63,363 bases of DNA from positions 1 through 63,363 of the forward strand of contig CAYXEH010000009.1 of the NCBI GenBank assembly GCA_964463915.1, written 5' to 3'. Shown here one piece after another: positions 41,583-49,589 of this stretch. Source of the stretch: PUPG01 sp964463915 (GTDB lineage Bacteria > Bacteroidota > Bacteroidia > Bacteroidales > UBA7960). A program made the translations under genes and the position numbers. The notes beneath the pieces are model-generated. The model was given only the letters and a program-made list of their open reading frames with translations. It did no database searches and was not told where the DNA came from. The first letter of the stretch is position 1, and each line of letters opens with the position of its first letter.

Positions 41583-44456
41583 ATGCGTAGCAGCTATCTT
41601 TTTACTCTGTTTCTTTTTCTGATGCTGTTCAAAGGAGCAAACGCCCAGGAGCGACACGAAGTCTCCGGGTTGGTCATAGAGACGACCGATAGTATTACCC
41701 TGCCGATGGTGGCTGTGGGTATTAAGGAGTTGGATATATGGGTTGTTTCAGATATGGAAGGGAAGTTTACAATGCGGAATGTGCCGTCCGGTCAATATAC
41801 CGTACAGGCAAGTTGTCTGGGTTTTGAAAGATTTGAACAGCCCATCAATGTTCCGGGGGAACATGAAATTCTGGTTTCAATGAAACCAACCTCTCTTGCG
41901 CTGGATGAAGTTGAAGTTACTGCCAGGGAGGGAGAACGTATAGGCAGTTCTACTGTCATCGGGAGCTCAGCCATTGAACATGTTCAGCCCTCTGACATTT
42001 CTGATATCCTTCAGCTGCTTCCAGGGCAGGTGTCTGCCAATCCGGATCTTTCGAGAGAGAGCCAGCTTTCATTAAGAGACCTGGGTGATCCCAGGTCTAA
42101 CCCAATGGCTGGTCTGGGTACAGGCCTGGTCATTGATGGAGCTCCGGTTATGAACTCTGCCAACCTGCAGGCACCATCCACTTCCACCGTAGGGGCCCTG
42201 GGCAGGCTTGATACAGATTTTGCCTCCACAGCCGGCACAGGGGTGGATGTGCGTGAGTTCATGGTAGATAACATTGAGTCAGTTGAAATTGTCAGGGGTA
42301 TTCCTGGCGCAGAGGAAGGGAATATACTCAGTGGAGTGGTTCGGATTACCACTAAAAAGGGTGAAAGTCCACTGCGTCTCAGGACCAAAGTTGATCCCAA
42401 TATCAAACAGCTCTACATGGGTCGCGGCCTGCGACTTTCTGACAATCTTGGGACCCTGAACCTGGATTTGGATTATGCCCAGACTCAGGCCGATATTCGC
42501 TTTCCTTATCGTACCTATAACCGGCTGAGCGGTAACGTAACCTATAATAACACGATTCTTTCTGATTCCAGACCGCTTACTTATAATTTCTCACTGCGCT
42601 ACGCGAATACAAGCGACGTGAGGGAGAGTGATCCGGACATGCTGGATATAGAGGAATTCTCCTCACAGGAACATAATTTAGATCTTGCCTTGTCCGGCAG
42701 ATGGATCATCAACAGTGCCCTGCTGACCAATATCCGGTATAATTTTTCCGGACGCTATCAGGACCAGCACAGTAAAGATATTCGTCATCGTTCTTTATCG
42801 CAGCCCGAAGTTCGTCCCGTTGCAATGGAACCAGGTGAGTTTGAGTCAGTGTTTTTACCCTCCCGATATGTGGCGGAAGTGAATTATTATGGAAAGCCCT
42901 ACTATTTTAATGCAAATGTAAGTGGGCGGAAAGTGAATCGCTGGGGTGATGTTACCAATACAATCACAGGTGGTTTTTCTTACCGGATTAGTGGCAACAA
43001 TGGACGGGGTCGTATTTATGACATGGATAGTCCGCCCCGGGACGGTTCCAGGCCCAGACCTTTTACCGACATCCCTTCACTGTCGCAACTTGCGATGTTC
43101 ATCGAAGAGGCGGTAATGATGCCATTAGGTGCTACCACACTGGAATTTGAAGCCGGTTTGCGTTTTACCAATATGCAGCCTGAAGGAATGTTAGAATCTG
43201 AGGTAAATACCACTATACTTGACCCGCGTTTGAATCTGAAATATAATATCTTTGAAAAACGAAACGGGTTACTGAAAGATCTCAGTTTAAGGGTTGGCTA
43301 CGGTGTTTTTTCTACAGCGCCAACTCTTTTACACTACTTTCCGGATAAAGCATATACCGACCGGGTAACATTTAACTATTATGATGCCTCGCTTTCCCCG
43401 CCTCATACATTGGTTATTACAAATACGGATGTAATAGAGGATACTCGTAATTATGACCTGGGGCCGGCCAGAAACACCAAATTTGAGACAGGTGTAGATT
43501 TTAAATTGGGTCGCGTTGAGGTGTTGCTTACTGGTTATTTCGAAGAAATGGAAGATGGATTTTCTTTCCACCGTGAATATGGAACTTTTATTTTCGACCG
43601 CTACGAACGCCTGGAGAGAGGTGGCTTATTTCCGGAATACCTTCCGGGGGTAGGAGTTGTTTACAATGATCCTGACACGGGAAATCAAGTGACTGTTCCT
43701 ACCAGGCCGGACACCACCTTTGTTTCCCATTCTTACCCGGAAAATTCAGAGCGCACCGTGAAGCGTGGGATTGAATATAGTATTGATTTCGGAAATGTGC
43801 CCGGATTGAAAACCTCTTTCCAGCTGAATGGGGCATACATGATTGTACAACGTCAGGATATGACAGATTACCTGGAAAGACCAACCACTACATGGGAGGG
43901 GCAGCGGCTTCAACTCGTAGGCTTATTCCCAGGAGGGCAGGGGCAAATCAATGAACGGTTTAATACAAATATCCGTACCACCACTCATATACCCCAATTG
44001 CGTCTGGTTGTTTCTATGACAGCCCAGGTTATTTGGAGAGAGAGCAGGACAAAAATATACGAAGATAAAAACGGAAATCCATGGGTAATGACTGAACAAC
44101 CTACAGATGATCCTTACGGTGACCGTACCCAGCGGAAGTTTGTTTACCCACTGGGGTTTTATGACCCGGCAATGAATTTCCATCCCTGGGAGGATCATAT
44201 GGCCGGGGTGCGACCCTATAATGACCTGATTGATCACCATACCAACCCTGAATTGTTCATCCCTATTGTAGCACCACCGGTTTTTCAGATTAATACAAGG
44301 ATAACCAAGGAAATATCAGATGCAGCTACTCTGTCGTTCTTTGTGAATAACCTGACCAATTACCGGCCATTGCAAAAGCAGCGGGGCCGGACGGGGAGTT
44401 ATACCCGGCGTAACCAATCGATATATTTCGGAGGAGAACTAACAATCACCATTTAA
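41583..44456 (+). CDS. TonB-dependent outer-membrane receptor with carboxypeptidase-D-like domain
   Basis: This 957-aa receptor has a signal peptide ending KGANAQ, a CarboxypepD_reg-like domain (about 25-105, ITLPMVAVGIKELDIWVVSD), a plug domain (about 115-240, with SSAIEHVQPSDISDILQLLP and NIESVEIVRGIPGAEEGN) and a barrel ending YFGGELTITI. The ATG at 41583 is preferred over an in-frame GTG at 41574. Such receptors use TonB energy to import metal chelates, vitamins, glycans or peptides. No SusD gene follows; the next genes encode a DUF4876-like lipoprotein and a large barrel-like protein, so it is not a standard glycan system. Confidence 0.93.
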   Translation: MRSSYLFTLFLFLMLFKGANAQERHEVSGLVIETTDSITLPMVAVGIKELDIWVVSDMEGKFTMRNVPSGQYTVQASCLGFERFEQPINVPGEHEILVSMKPTSLALDEVEVTAREGERIGSSTVIGSSAIEHVQPSDISDILQLLPGQVSANPDLSRESQLSLRDLGDPRSNPMAGLGTGLVIDGAPVMNSANLQAPSTSTVGALGRLDTDFASTAGTGVDVREFMVDNIESVEIVRGIPGAEEGNILSGVVRITTKKGESPLRLRTKVDPNIKQLYMGRGLRLSDNLGTLNLDLDYAQTQADIRFPYRTYNRLSGNVTYNNTILSDSRPLTYNFSLRYANTSDVRESDPDMLDIEEFSSQEHNLDLALSGRWIINSALLTNIRYNFSGRYQDQHSKDIRHRSLSQPEVRPVAMEPGEFESVFLPSRYVAEVNYYGKPYYFNANVSGRKVNRWGDVTNTITGGFSYRISGNNGRGRIYDMDSPPRDGSRPRPFTDIPSLSQLAMFIEEAVMMPLGATTLEFEAGLRFTNMQPEGMLESEVNTTILDPRLNLKYNIFEKRNGLLKDLSLRVGYGVFSTAPTLLHYFPDKAYTDRVTFNYYDASLSPPHTLVITNTDVIEDTRNYDLGPARNTKFETGVDFKLGRVEVLLTGYFEEMEDGFSFHREYGTFIFDRYERLERGGLFPEYLPGVGVVYNDPDTGNQVTVPTRPDTTFVSHSYPENSERTVKRGIEYSIDFGNVPGLKTSFQLNGAYMIVQRQDMTDYLERPTTTWEGQRLQLVGLFPGGQGQINERFNTNIRTTTHIPQLRLVVSMTAQVIWRESRTKIYEDKNGNPWVMTEQPTDDPYGDRTQRKFVYPLGFYDPAMNFHPWEDHMAGVRPYNDLIDHHTNPELFIPIVAPPVFQINTRITKEISDAATLSFFVNNLTNYRPLQKQRGRTGSYTRRNQSIYFGGELTITI

Positions 44457-44476
44457 TCATCAAAAACCCAAACACT

Positions 44477-45682
44477 ATGAAGAAATTAGTAATGATTTTC
44501 ACCCTGGCACTCATTTCAGGAGTTATCTTTTACTCCTGTGAAGATGATGGTGCCACGATTTATGATGTCACCGTTCAGGTGAATTTCCCTGAAATGGAAG
44601 GACTGGATATTACGGATTACTCCGGTGTGGATGTCCGTATGACCAACAACCTCACTGGTATTGAATCGGCTGCTGAAACCAATGCCCAGGGCATTGCTGA
44701 ATTCGCGGTTGAAGAAGGCAGTTATGACATTTCTGCCACTTATGCTACGGAAGATTATAACTTTAGTGGCATTGATTCAAACCGTTCCGTGGCCTCAGCA
44801 GAGAGTTTTGAAGTAGACCTCGTGGCGACAGCTGTTGGAGGAGGACTGCTGTATAGTGAAATCTACCATACCGGTTCAGAAAACCCTGAAGGTAAGAATT
44901 ATTCCGGTGACTCTTTTGTTGAGATCTACAATAACAGTGATGAGGTAATCTATCTGGATGGTCTTTGTATAGGCCAATTGGATCATCTTACCTCCAATGA
45001 ATCGCGCTGGCAGGAAGATGGCGAGCTTTATTCGCGGCTCCCAATCACCTGGCAGACCTGGATGATTCCCGGAAATGGAGAAGATTACCCGCTTGAGCCC
45101 CGGGAAAGTGTCGTCATAGCTAAGACAGCAATTAACCACCAGGATGATCCTGCCGGTAATCCACTTTCGCCTGTTGATTTATCTGATGCCGATTTTGAAA
45201 CCTTTATGGATAATGACCGGGGAGATGTGGACAATCCTAATGTAACCAATATGATCCAGGTATACAATGCGGTCAGCCCGATGGTTCCTGACTGGATTTT
45301 GGATACCCGTGGGGCTCCGATGCTTTTGTTCAGGTTACCTACGGGTACCGATTATGAAGCCTTTGTATCAGATCCGGACAATTTCATGCAACGTCTGGAT
45401 GGTGTAGGAAGCTTTGAATATTTGATGGTTGATCCTGAATGGGTGATCGATGCTGTTGAGATTGCAAGACCTGGAGATGTGGTTCATAAAGGACTACCCA
45501 CCAATCTTGATGCAGGTCATGTGATGACAGAAGAAGGAACGGGTGCAGGAACCAGCATTCGCCGTTTGGTTGAAGCCATATTGGACGGAAATGTGATTTA
45601 CAAAGACACCAACAACTCCACTGAAGACTGGATCAGCGACAGAACCCCTAAACCGAATGAGCATCCGGCAAGCGTAGATTAA
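44477..45682 (+). CDS. DUF4876-like surface lipoprotein
   Basis: This 401-aa protein has a lipobox ending FYSC (Cys21) followed by Glu-Asp-Asp, a pattern compatible with export to the cell surface in Bacteroidota. An Ig/carboxypeptidase-like domain (about 28-115) precedes the GGGLLYSEIYHTGSENPEGK motif and a domain with DSFVEIYNNSDEVIYLDGL, reminiscent of lamin-tail-type folds. I assign it to DUF4876 from memory. It starts 20 bases after the receptor gene and likely acts as that receptor's surface partner, in the place where SusD would stand. The ligand is unknown. Confidence 0.75.
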   Translation: MKKLVMIFTLALISGVIFYSCEDDGATIYDVTVQVNFPEMEGLDITDYSGVDVRMTNNLTGIESAAETNAQGIAEFAVEEGSYDISATYATEDYNFSGIDSNRSVASAESFEVDLVATAVGGGLLYSEIYHTGSENPEGKNYSGDSFVEIYNNSDEVIYLDGLCIGQLDHLTSNESRWQEDGELYSRLPITWQTWMIPGNGEDYPLEPRESVVIAKTAINHQDDPAGNPLSPVDLSDADFETFMDNDRGDVDNPNVTNMIQVYNAVSPMVPDWILDTRGAPMLLFRLPTGTDYEAFVSDPDNFMQRLDGVGSFEYLMVDPEWVIDAVEIARPGDVVHKGLPTNLDAGHVMTEEGTGAGTSIRRLVEAILDGNVIYKDTNNSTEDWISDRTPKPNEHPASVD

Positions 45683-45710
45683 AAACATGATTAATTATTA
45701 ATAAAGGATT

Positions 45711-45739
45711 GCAGTGCAGGCATTTAAGGCCTGCACTGC
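45711..45739 (+). other. Perfect intergenic hairpin within the TonB cluster
   Basis: GCAGTGCAGGC (45711-45721) and GCCTGCACTGC (45729-45739) form an 11-bp stem around a seven-base AT-rich loop, with no T run after it. It lies between the lipoprotein and barrel genes and may stabilise or process the upstream mRNA. Confidence 0.7.
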
Positions 45740-45765
45740 TTATCCCAATCAACTTACTTGTTGGA

Positions 45766-47343
45766 ATGAATACAAAAAAAATCATAGTGGTTATTTTACT
45801 GCTTATTGTTGCTGGACCACTCCCTTTGTGGGCATCCCAGGAAATGGATACGATTTTTTCCAGGAAAACGGCAGATTTTTTTGAACAGATTGATATGATG
45901 AATCCCTGGCATTTGAGTAAAAATCCTGCAGGGTTTGTGTTTTATCCGGCAAATAATATCAATCGCATCCAACTAGGGTATTTCAATAAGAACGATAACC
46001 TCCGATGGGCCCAGGCCCCGGGAAGCACGATCAGTTATACAGCCGAAACAGAGGGGATAAGGAGGATCGGACGTGTTGTTGCCAAAGGAAGTTTTCGTTA
46101 CCAGAATAGTCACTACCGTGACATTCTATTCAATAATACCTCAGTCTTTGATAACCGGAACATTTATACCACCGGCGATACCCTGGGCGGACCACAACGC
46201 AAAGAGGGTTATCTGATGACTGCAGGAGCGGGTCTTGCGCTGAAAGATAACTGGTTCGTCGGACTGGATTTTGACTACAGTACAGGAGTTGGAGCCAAGA
46301 TGCAGGATCCCAGGAATTTGAATGATCAATCCCGCCTGGACATTATTCCGGGAGTCATTTTCCGGCATGGTCAGCTTTTTTTTGGTCTTAGCGGCGGACC
46401 CGTCTGGGAAAGAAACCAGGTGAACATCAAAAATATGCTGGAAGAGCGTCATTCACTGTTCCATATGATGGGTATGGGATATTATAACCTGTCCCGTAAT
46501 ATTAGCAATGAATCATATTTATTTGACAAATTCGGGCTTCATGGATCTGTTCAGTTTGGACTGGAAAAGCCGGGTTTTGGTACTTTTCACACGATTCGTT
46601 ATTCAGGATCTGACATGAAGCGACTGGAGGGAAGCCATTATCGGCTGCTGGCCGGAATTACCCATCGTGATGAGTTGTCCTATAAAGGGAAAATTTTGCT
46701 GGAAAAAGAACGGTATTTGCATCATGTGAACATCAACGCGTCATATCTCCGTTTGAACGGGTCCGAAATCAGTCAGGAAACCTATTCTGTCGGAGAGGGG
46801 CACCTCAGGTGGTTTGAAGTAAGGACCATCAGATGGATCGATGACAAACATATTGTGTATGACATGGATGCCGGATTGAGTTATCAATTGATCCGGCTGG
46901 GCAGGCGTGGCCGTCCTTTCACATACCGCATTGAAGGCGGGGCAGGTTTTCGTAGTTATGAGGCCAATCATTACCCGGTACATCTTTATGGGTCTTATAA
47001 TGTTCAGACTATCACACCCTATTTGGAGTATCGTCATTATTTCCGATTTTTGCACTTTGATTTGGATCCTTCTGTCAGGCTGACCTCAAGACATGCGCTT
47101 TCACAGAATTACCAGGTACAGGATCAGGACCGTTTTAATCCGGAGATCCCGGAAACCGATTTCCGGTACCTCGTCACCGACTACTATAAGGTGGATCTTG
47201 GCGTGAAACTTTCGCGGTCTTTGCGCATAGGAAGGTTGCGGGAGACCTATCTGGACATTACAGGATCTTATTTACACATCCCGGAGTGGCAGGAAAATAA
47301 TTACGATAGGATGTTAGAGGTATCTTTCGGTTTGGTTTTCTAA
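45766..47343 (+). CDS. Large outer-membrane beta-barrel protein of the TonB/DUF4876 cluster
   Basis: This protein of about 525 aa starts at the ATG at 45766, giving a signal peptide (IIVVILLLIVAGPLPLWAS). An in-frame upstream start at 45709 would place the hairpin inside the gene and is unlikely. The rest is rich in aromatic strand patterns (NNINRIQLGYFNKNDNLRW, FVGLDFDYSTGVGAKM) and ends MLEVSFGLVF with a terminal Phe, as in outer-membrane barrels. It may match the DUF6850 family, but I am not sure. Its position suggests it works with the receptor and lipoprotein. Confidence 0.72.
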   Translation: MNTKKIIVVILLLIVAGPLPLWASQEMDTIFSRKTADFFEQIDMMNPWHLSKNPAGFVFYPANNINRIQLGYFNKNDNLRWAQAPGSTISYTAETEGIRRIGRVVAKGSFRYQNSHYRDILFNNTSVFDNRNIYTTGDTLGGPQRKEGYLMTAGAGLALKDNWFVGLDFDYSTGVGAKMQDPRNLNDQSRLDIIPGVIFRHGQLFFGLSGGPVWERNQVNIKNMLEERHSLFHMMGMGYYNLSRNISNESYLFDKFGLHGSVQFGLEKPGFGTFHTIRYSGSDMKRLEGSHYRLLAGITHRDELSYKGKILLEKERYLHHVNINASYLRLNGSEISQETYSVGEGHLRWFEVRTIRWIDDKHIVYDMDAGLSYQLIRLGRRGRPFTYRIEGGAGFRSYEANHYPVHLYGSYNVQTITPYLEYRHYFRFLHFDLDPSVRLTSRHALSQNYQVQDQDRFNPEIPETDFRYLVTDYYKVDLGVKLSRSLRIGRLRETYLDITGSYLHIPEWQENNYDRMLEVSFGLVF

Positions 47344-47414
47344 GATGTATTGCTGTTTCGCAACTGACTTATCTAATTTGGGTCTTTAACCCCATGCAGC
47401 ATGGCAGGCTGAAT

Positions 47415-48116
47415 CTAATCATGTTTAAGCTCCAGCTTAAATCCGGCACCATGGATATTTATGATGGCAATATTGGGATCTTCCCTGAGTAATTTACGTA
47501 GTTTGGCAATGTGCACATCCATGCTTCGTCCCATAAAATAATCATCCTCGCCCCAGATTGTACGCAAAGCTGTTTCCCGCTTCAGTAATTTGTTCCTGTT
47601 CAGATATAGCAGGCGCAATAACTCAGCCTGTTTGTTTGTCAAAGGAATTTCATTTTCCCCGAGCATCAGTTTTTTTTCTGAATAACTGAATACATACCTG
47701 CCGATATTGAACACATTGTGACTGCTGTCAAGCCCCGAAATATTAATCCTTTTCAGGATTGCTTCAATTCGCAGAACCAACTCTTCGGTGCTGAAAGGTT
47801 TGGTAATGTAATCGTCTGCGCCGTGTTTAAATCCTTTCAGCTTGTCTTCGGTCATGGTCTTGGATGTAAGAAAAATAACGGGAACCAGGCTGTCCAGTTT
47901 GCGGATATCTTCCGATAATTTAAATCCGTCTCTATTGGGGAGCATGATGTCAAGCAGGCAAAGATCAAAATTGTCGCTTTTGAAGGTTTCCAGCCCGCTG
48001 TCCCCATCTTCAATGTGTACCACTTCGTAACCGGACATCTCCAGGAAATCCTTTACAATAAATCCCAGGTTGCGATCATCTTCAACCAGTAAGATCCTTC
48101 CCTTGGTCTTTTTCAT
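47415..48116 (-). CDS. OmpR-family response regulator
   Basis: This 233-aa regulator has a receiver domain (about 7-120) with the phosphorylated Asp in LCLLDIMLPNRDG, the conserved Thr/Ser in IFLTSKTM and Lys in DDYITKPFS. A winged-helix OmpR-type DNA-binding domain follows (about 135-230, with LTNKQAELLRLLYLNRNKLL and RSMDVHIAKLRKLLREDP). It follows the histidine kinase gene by 19 bases and is its likely partner. Targets are unknown; the palindromes upstream of the kinase gene are candidates for autoregulation. Confidence 0.94.
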   Translation of the reverse strand: MKKTKGRILLVEDDRNLGFIVKDFLEMSGYEVVHIEDGDSGLETFKSDNFDLCLLDIMLPNRDGFKLSEDIRKLDSLVPVIFLTSKTMTEDKLKGFKHGADDYITKPFSTEELVLRIEAILKRINISGLDSSHNVFNIGRYVFSYSEKKLMLGENEIPLTNKQAELLRLLYLNRNKLLKRETALRTIWGEDDYFMGRSMDVHIAKLRKLLREDPNIAIINIHGAGFKLELKHD

Positions 48117-48135
48117 AAGAGTTAACAGTATTGGA

Positions 48136-49401
48136 TTAGTTTTTATCGATTGATGGCAGAAAAATACTGAAGGTCGTGCCCTTATTCAGGTCGCTTTCCA
48201 CTTCAATGTTCCCTTGATGGGCATTCACCATTTCTTTTACATAATACAGGCCTAAGCCAAATCCCTTGGCATTATGCAGGTTGCCGGTAGGAACCCTGTA
48301 AAATTTGTCAAAAATATGGGGGATGTATTCTTTTTTGATGCCGATGCCATTGTCCCGGAAAGAGATGACAATGCCATTGTTGGTGTTCTTTGTGCCAATG
48401 GTAACATGCACATCGTTGTTTGAATATTTGGACGCATTGCTGATCAAGTTGGTCACGATGTTGTAAAAATGCATTTCATCAACAAATGCCATCGGGTCTG
48501 TTGCATTGTATTGATACGTCAGGGAGATGCGTTTTTCAAACTGCTCGAGGCATAAAGAATTGATGGCTTCATTGATCAGGTCGTGGATATTCTTATAAGA
48601 AAATTTCAGTTTAAATTCTGTTTTTTGAAGCAAAGCCATTTTCAGAATGTACTCCACCTGGGTCTTCATGCGGTTGTTCTCCTCCTGTATAATTCGGGAA
48701 TAATGCCTGACTCTTTCCTCTGCGGCCTTTGGATCAGATTTTAACAACACCTCAGATGCCAGGGATATGGTGGATAAGGGGGTCTTGAATTCATGCGTCA
48801 TGTTATTGATGAAATCATTTTTGATATCTGCGACCTTTTTCTGTTGCATAAAACGAAAAATTACAAAGTAAAGTAACCAACCGACGGAAATCAGTAAAAT
48901 CGCAGACAAGGTCAGCCAAAACCACATTTCCCGGAGAAGAAACTGCTGTTTGTTTGGAAAAAAGACGCCCAGCTGATAGTTCTCCGTTTGCCATGAAGAA
49001 CAATTTTCATGTGGTTTCAGGGAGATGGTGTTGCTGAAAATCCCCCGGTTTACGTTTTCATCATTGACATTGATCAAACTGTATTCGTAATTCTCAAGCA
49101 AGTCGTAGTTGCGAAAGACATTTTCGAGGGTGACTTCCAGGAAGTCGTAATTAATGACATGTTCCAGGTGGCTTACTTCAGGGTCATAATTCTCACATTC
49201 TGTATTGGTACAGCCCCTGTAGGATTCTGTGGAGGATGCCAGGATATCAACCACCTCATTCAGCGCCAGGGTTACCCGATGGTCGTACTGTTCTTCTGAC
49301 AGGTCAAGGGCATTGGATATCCACCGTAACTGTGAGATACCCAGTCCGCTGAGAACAACCGCAGAAAAGACAATAATCAATATGAACTGTTTCTTGCTCA
49401 C
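48136..49401 (-). CDS. Membrane sensor histidine kinase
   Basis: This 421-aa kinase has two membrane helices (about 5-24 and 158-182) around an extracytoplasmic sensor region of about 130 residues, which has two close cysteines in RGCTNTECENYDP. The HisKA domain has the phosphorylated His in NNMTHEFKTPLSTISLASEV. The ATPase domain has the N box NLISNASKYSNND, DNGIGIKKEYIPHIFDKFYR and GFGLGLYYVKEM. It lies upstream of and is co-transcribed with the response regulator gene. The M16 protease gene diverges from it. The signal is not known; the cysteines might respond to redox or bind a metal. Confidence 0.94.
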   Translation of the reverse strand: MSKKQFILIIVFSAVVLSGLGISQLRWISNALDLSEEQYDHRVTLALNEVVDILASSTESYRGCTNTECENYDPEVSHLEHVINYDFLEVTLENVFRNYDLLENYEYSLINVNDENVNRGIFSNTISLKPHENCSSWQTENYQLGVFFPNKQQFLLREMWFWLTLSAILLISVGWLLYFVIFRFMQQKKVADIKNDFINNMTHEFKTPLSTISLASEVLLKSDPKAAEERVRHYSRIIQEENNRMKTQVEYILKMALLQKTEFKLKFSYKNIHDLINEAINSLCLEQFEKRISLTYQYNATDPMAFVDEMHFYNIVTNLISNASKYSNNDVHVTIGTKNTNNGIVISFRDNGIGIKKEYIPHIFDKFYRVPTGNLHNAKGFGLGLYYVKEMVNAHQGNIEVESDLNKGTTFSIFLPSIDKN

Positions 49402-49481
49402 CGGAATGAATATATGTAAATAACTGTGGTTTAACGAACAATTAACAGCCTGCCTGTTGTGCCGTCGCCGAAATCTGCTTA

Positions 49482-49542
49482 TTTTTGATTATCAAAAAGA
49501 TATGATGCATTAAACCGATGCAAAATAAGGAAATTTGCCTTA
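49482..49542. promoter_or_regulatory. Palindromes in the kinase/M16 divergent region
   Basis: TTTTTGAT-T-ATCAAAAA (49482-49498) is a perfect 17-base palindrome. TAAGG (49526-49530) and CCTTA (49538-49542) form a second, looser one around an AAATTTG core. Both lie between the two divergent start codons and could be operators for the adjacent response regulator. Confidence 0.45.
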
Positions 49543-49589
49543 ACATACAAGCTCAGATTTCGTTAAGTTTTTCTTAAATATTCAGCATT

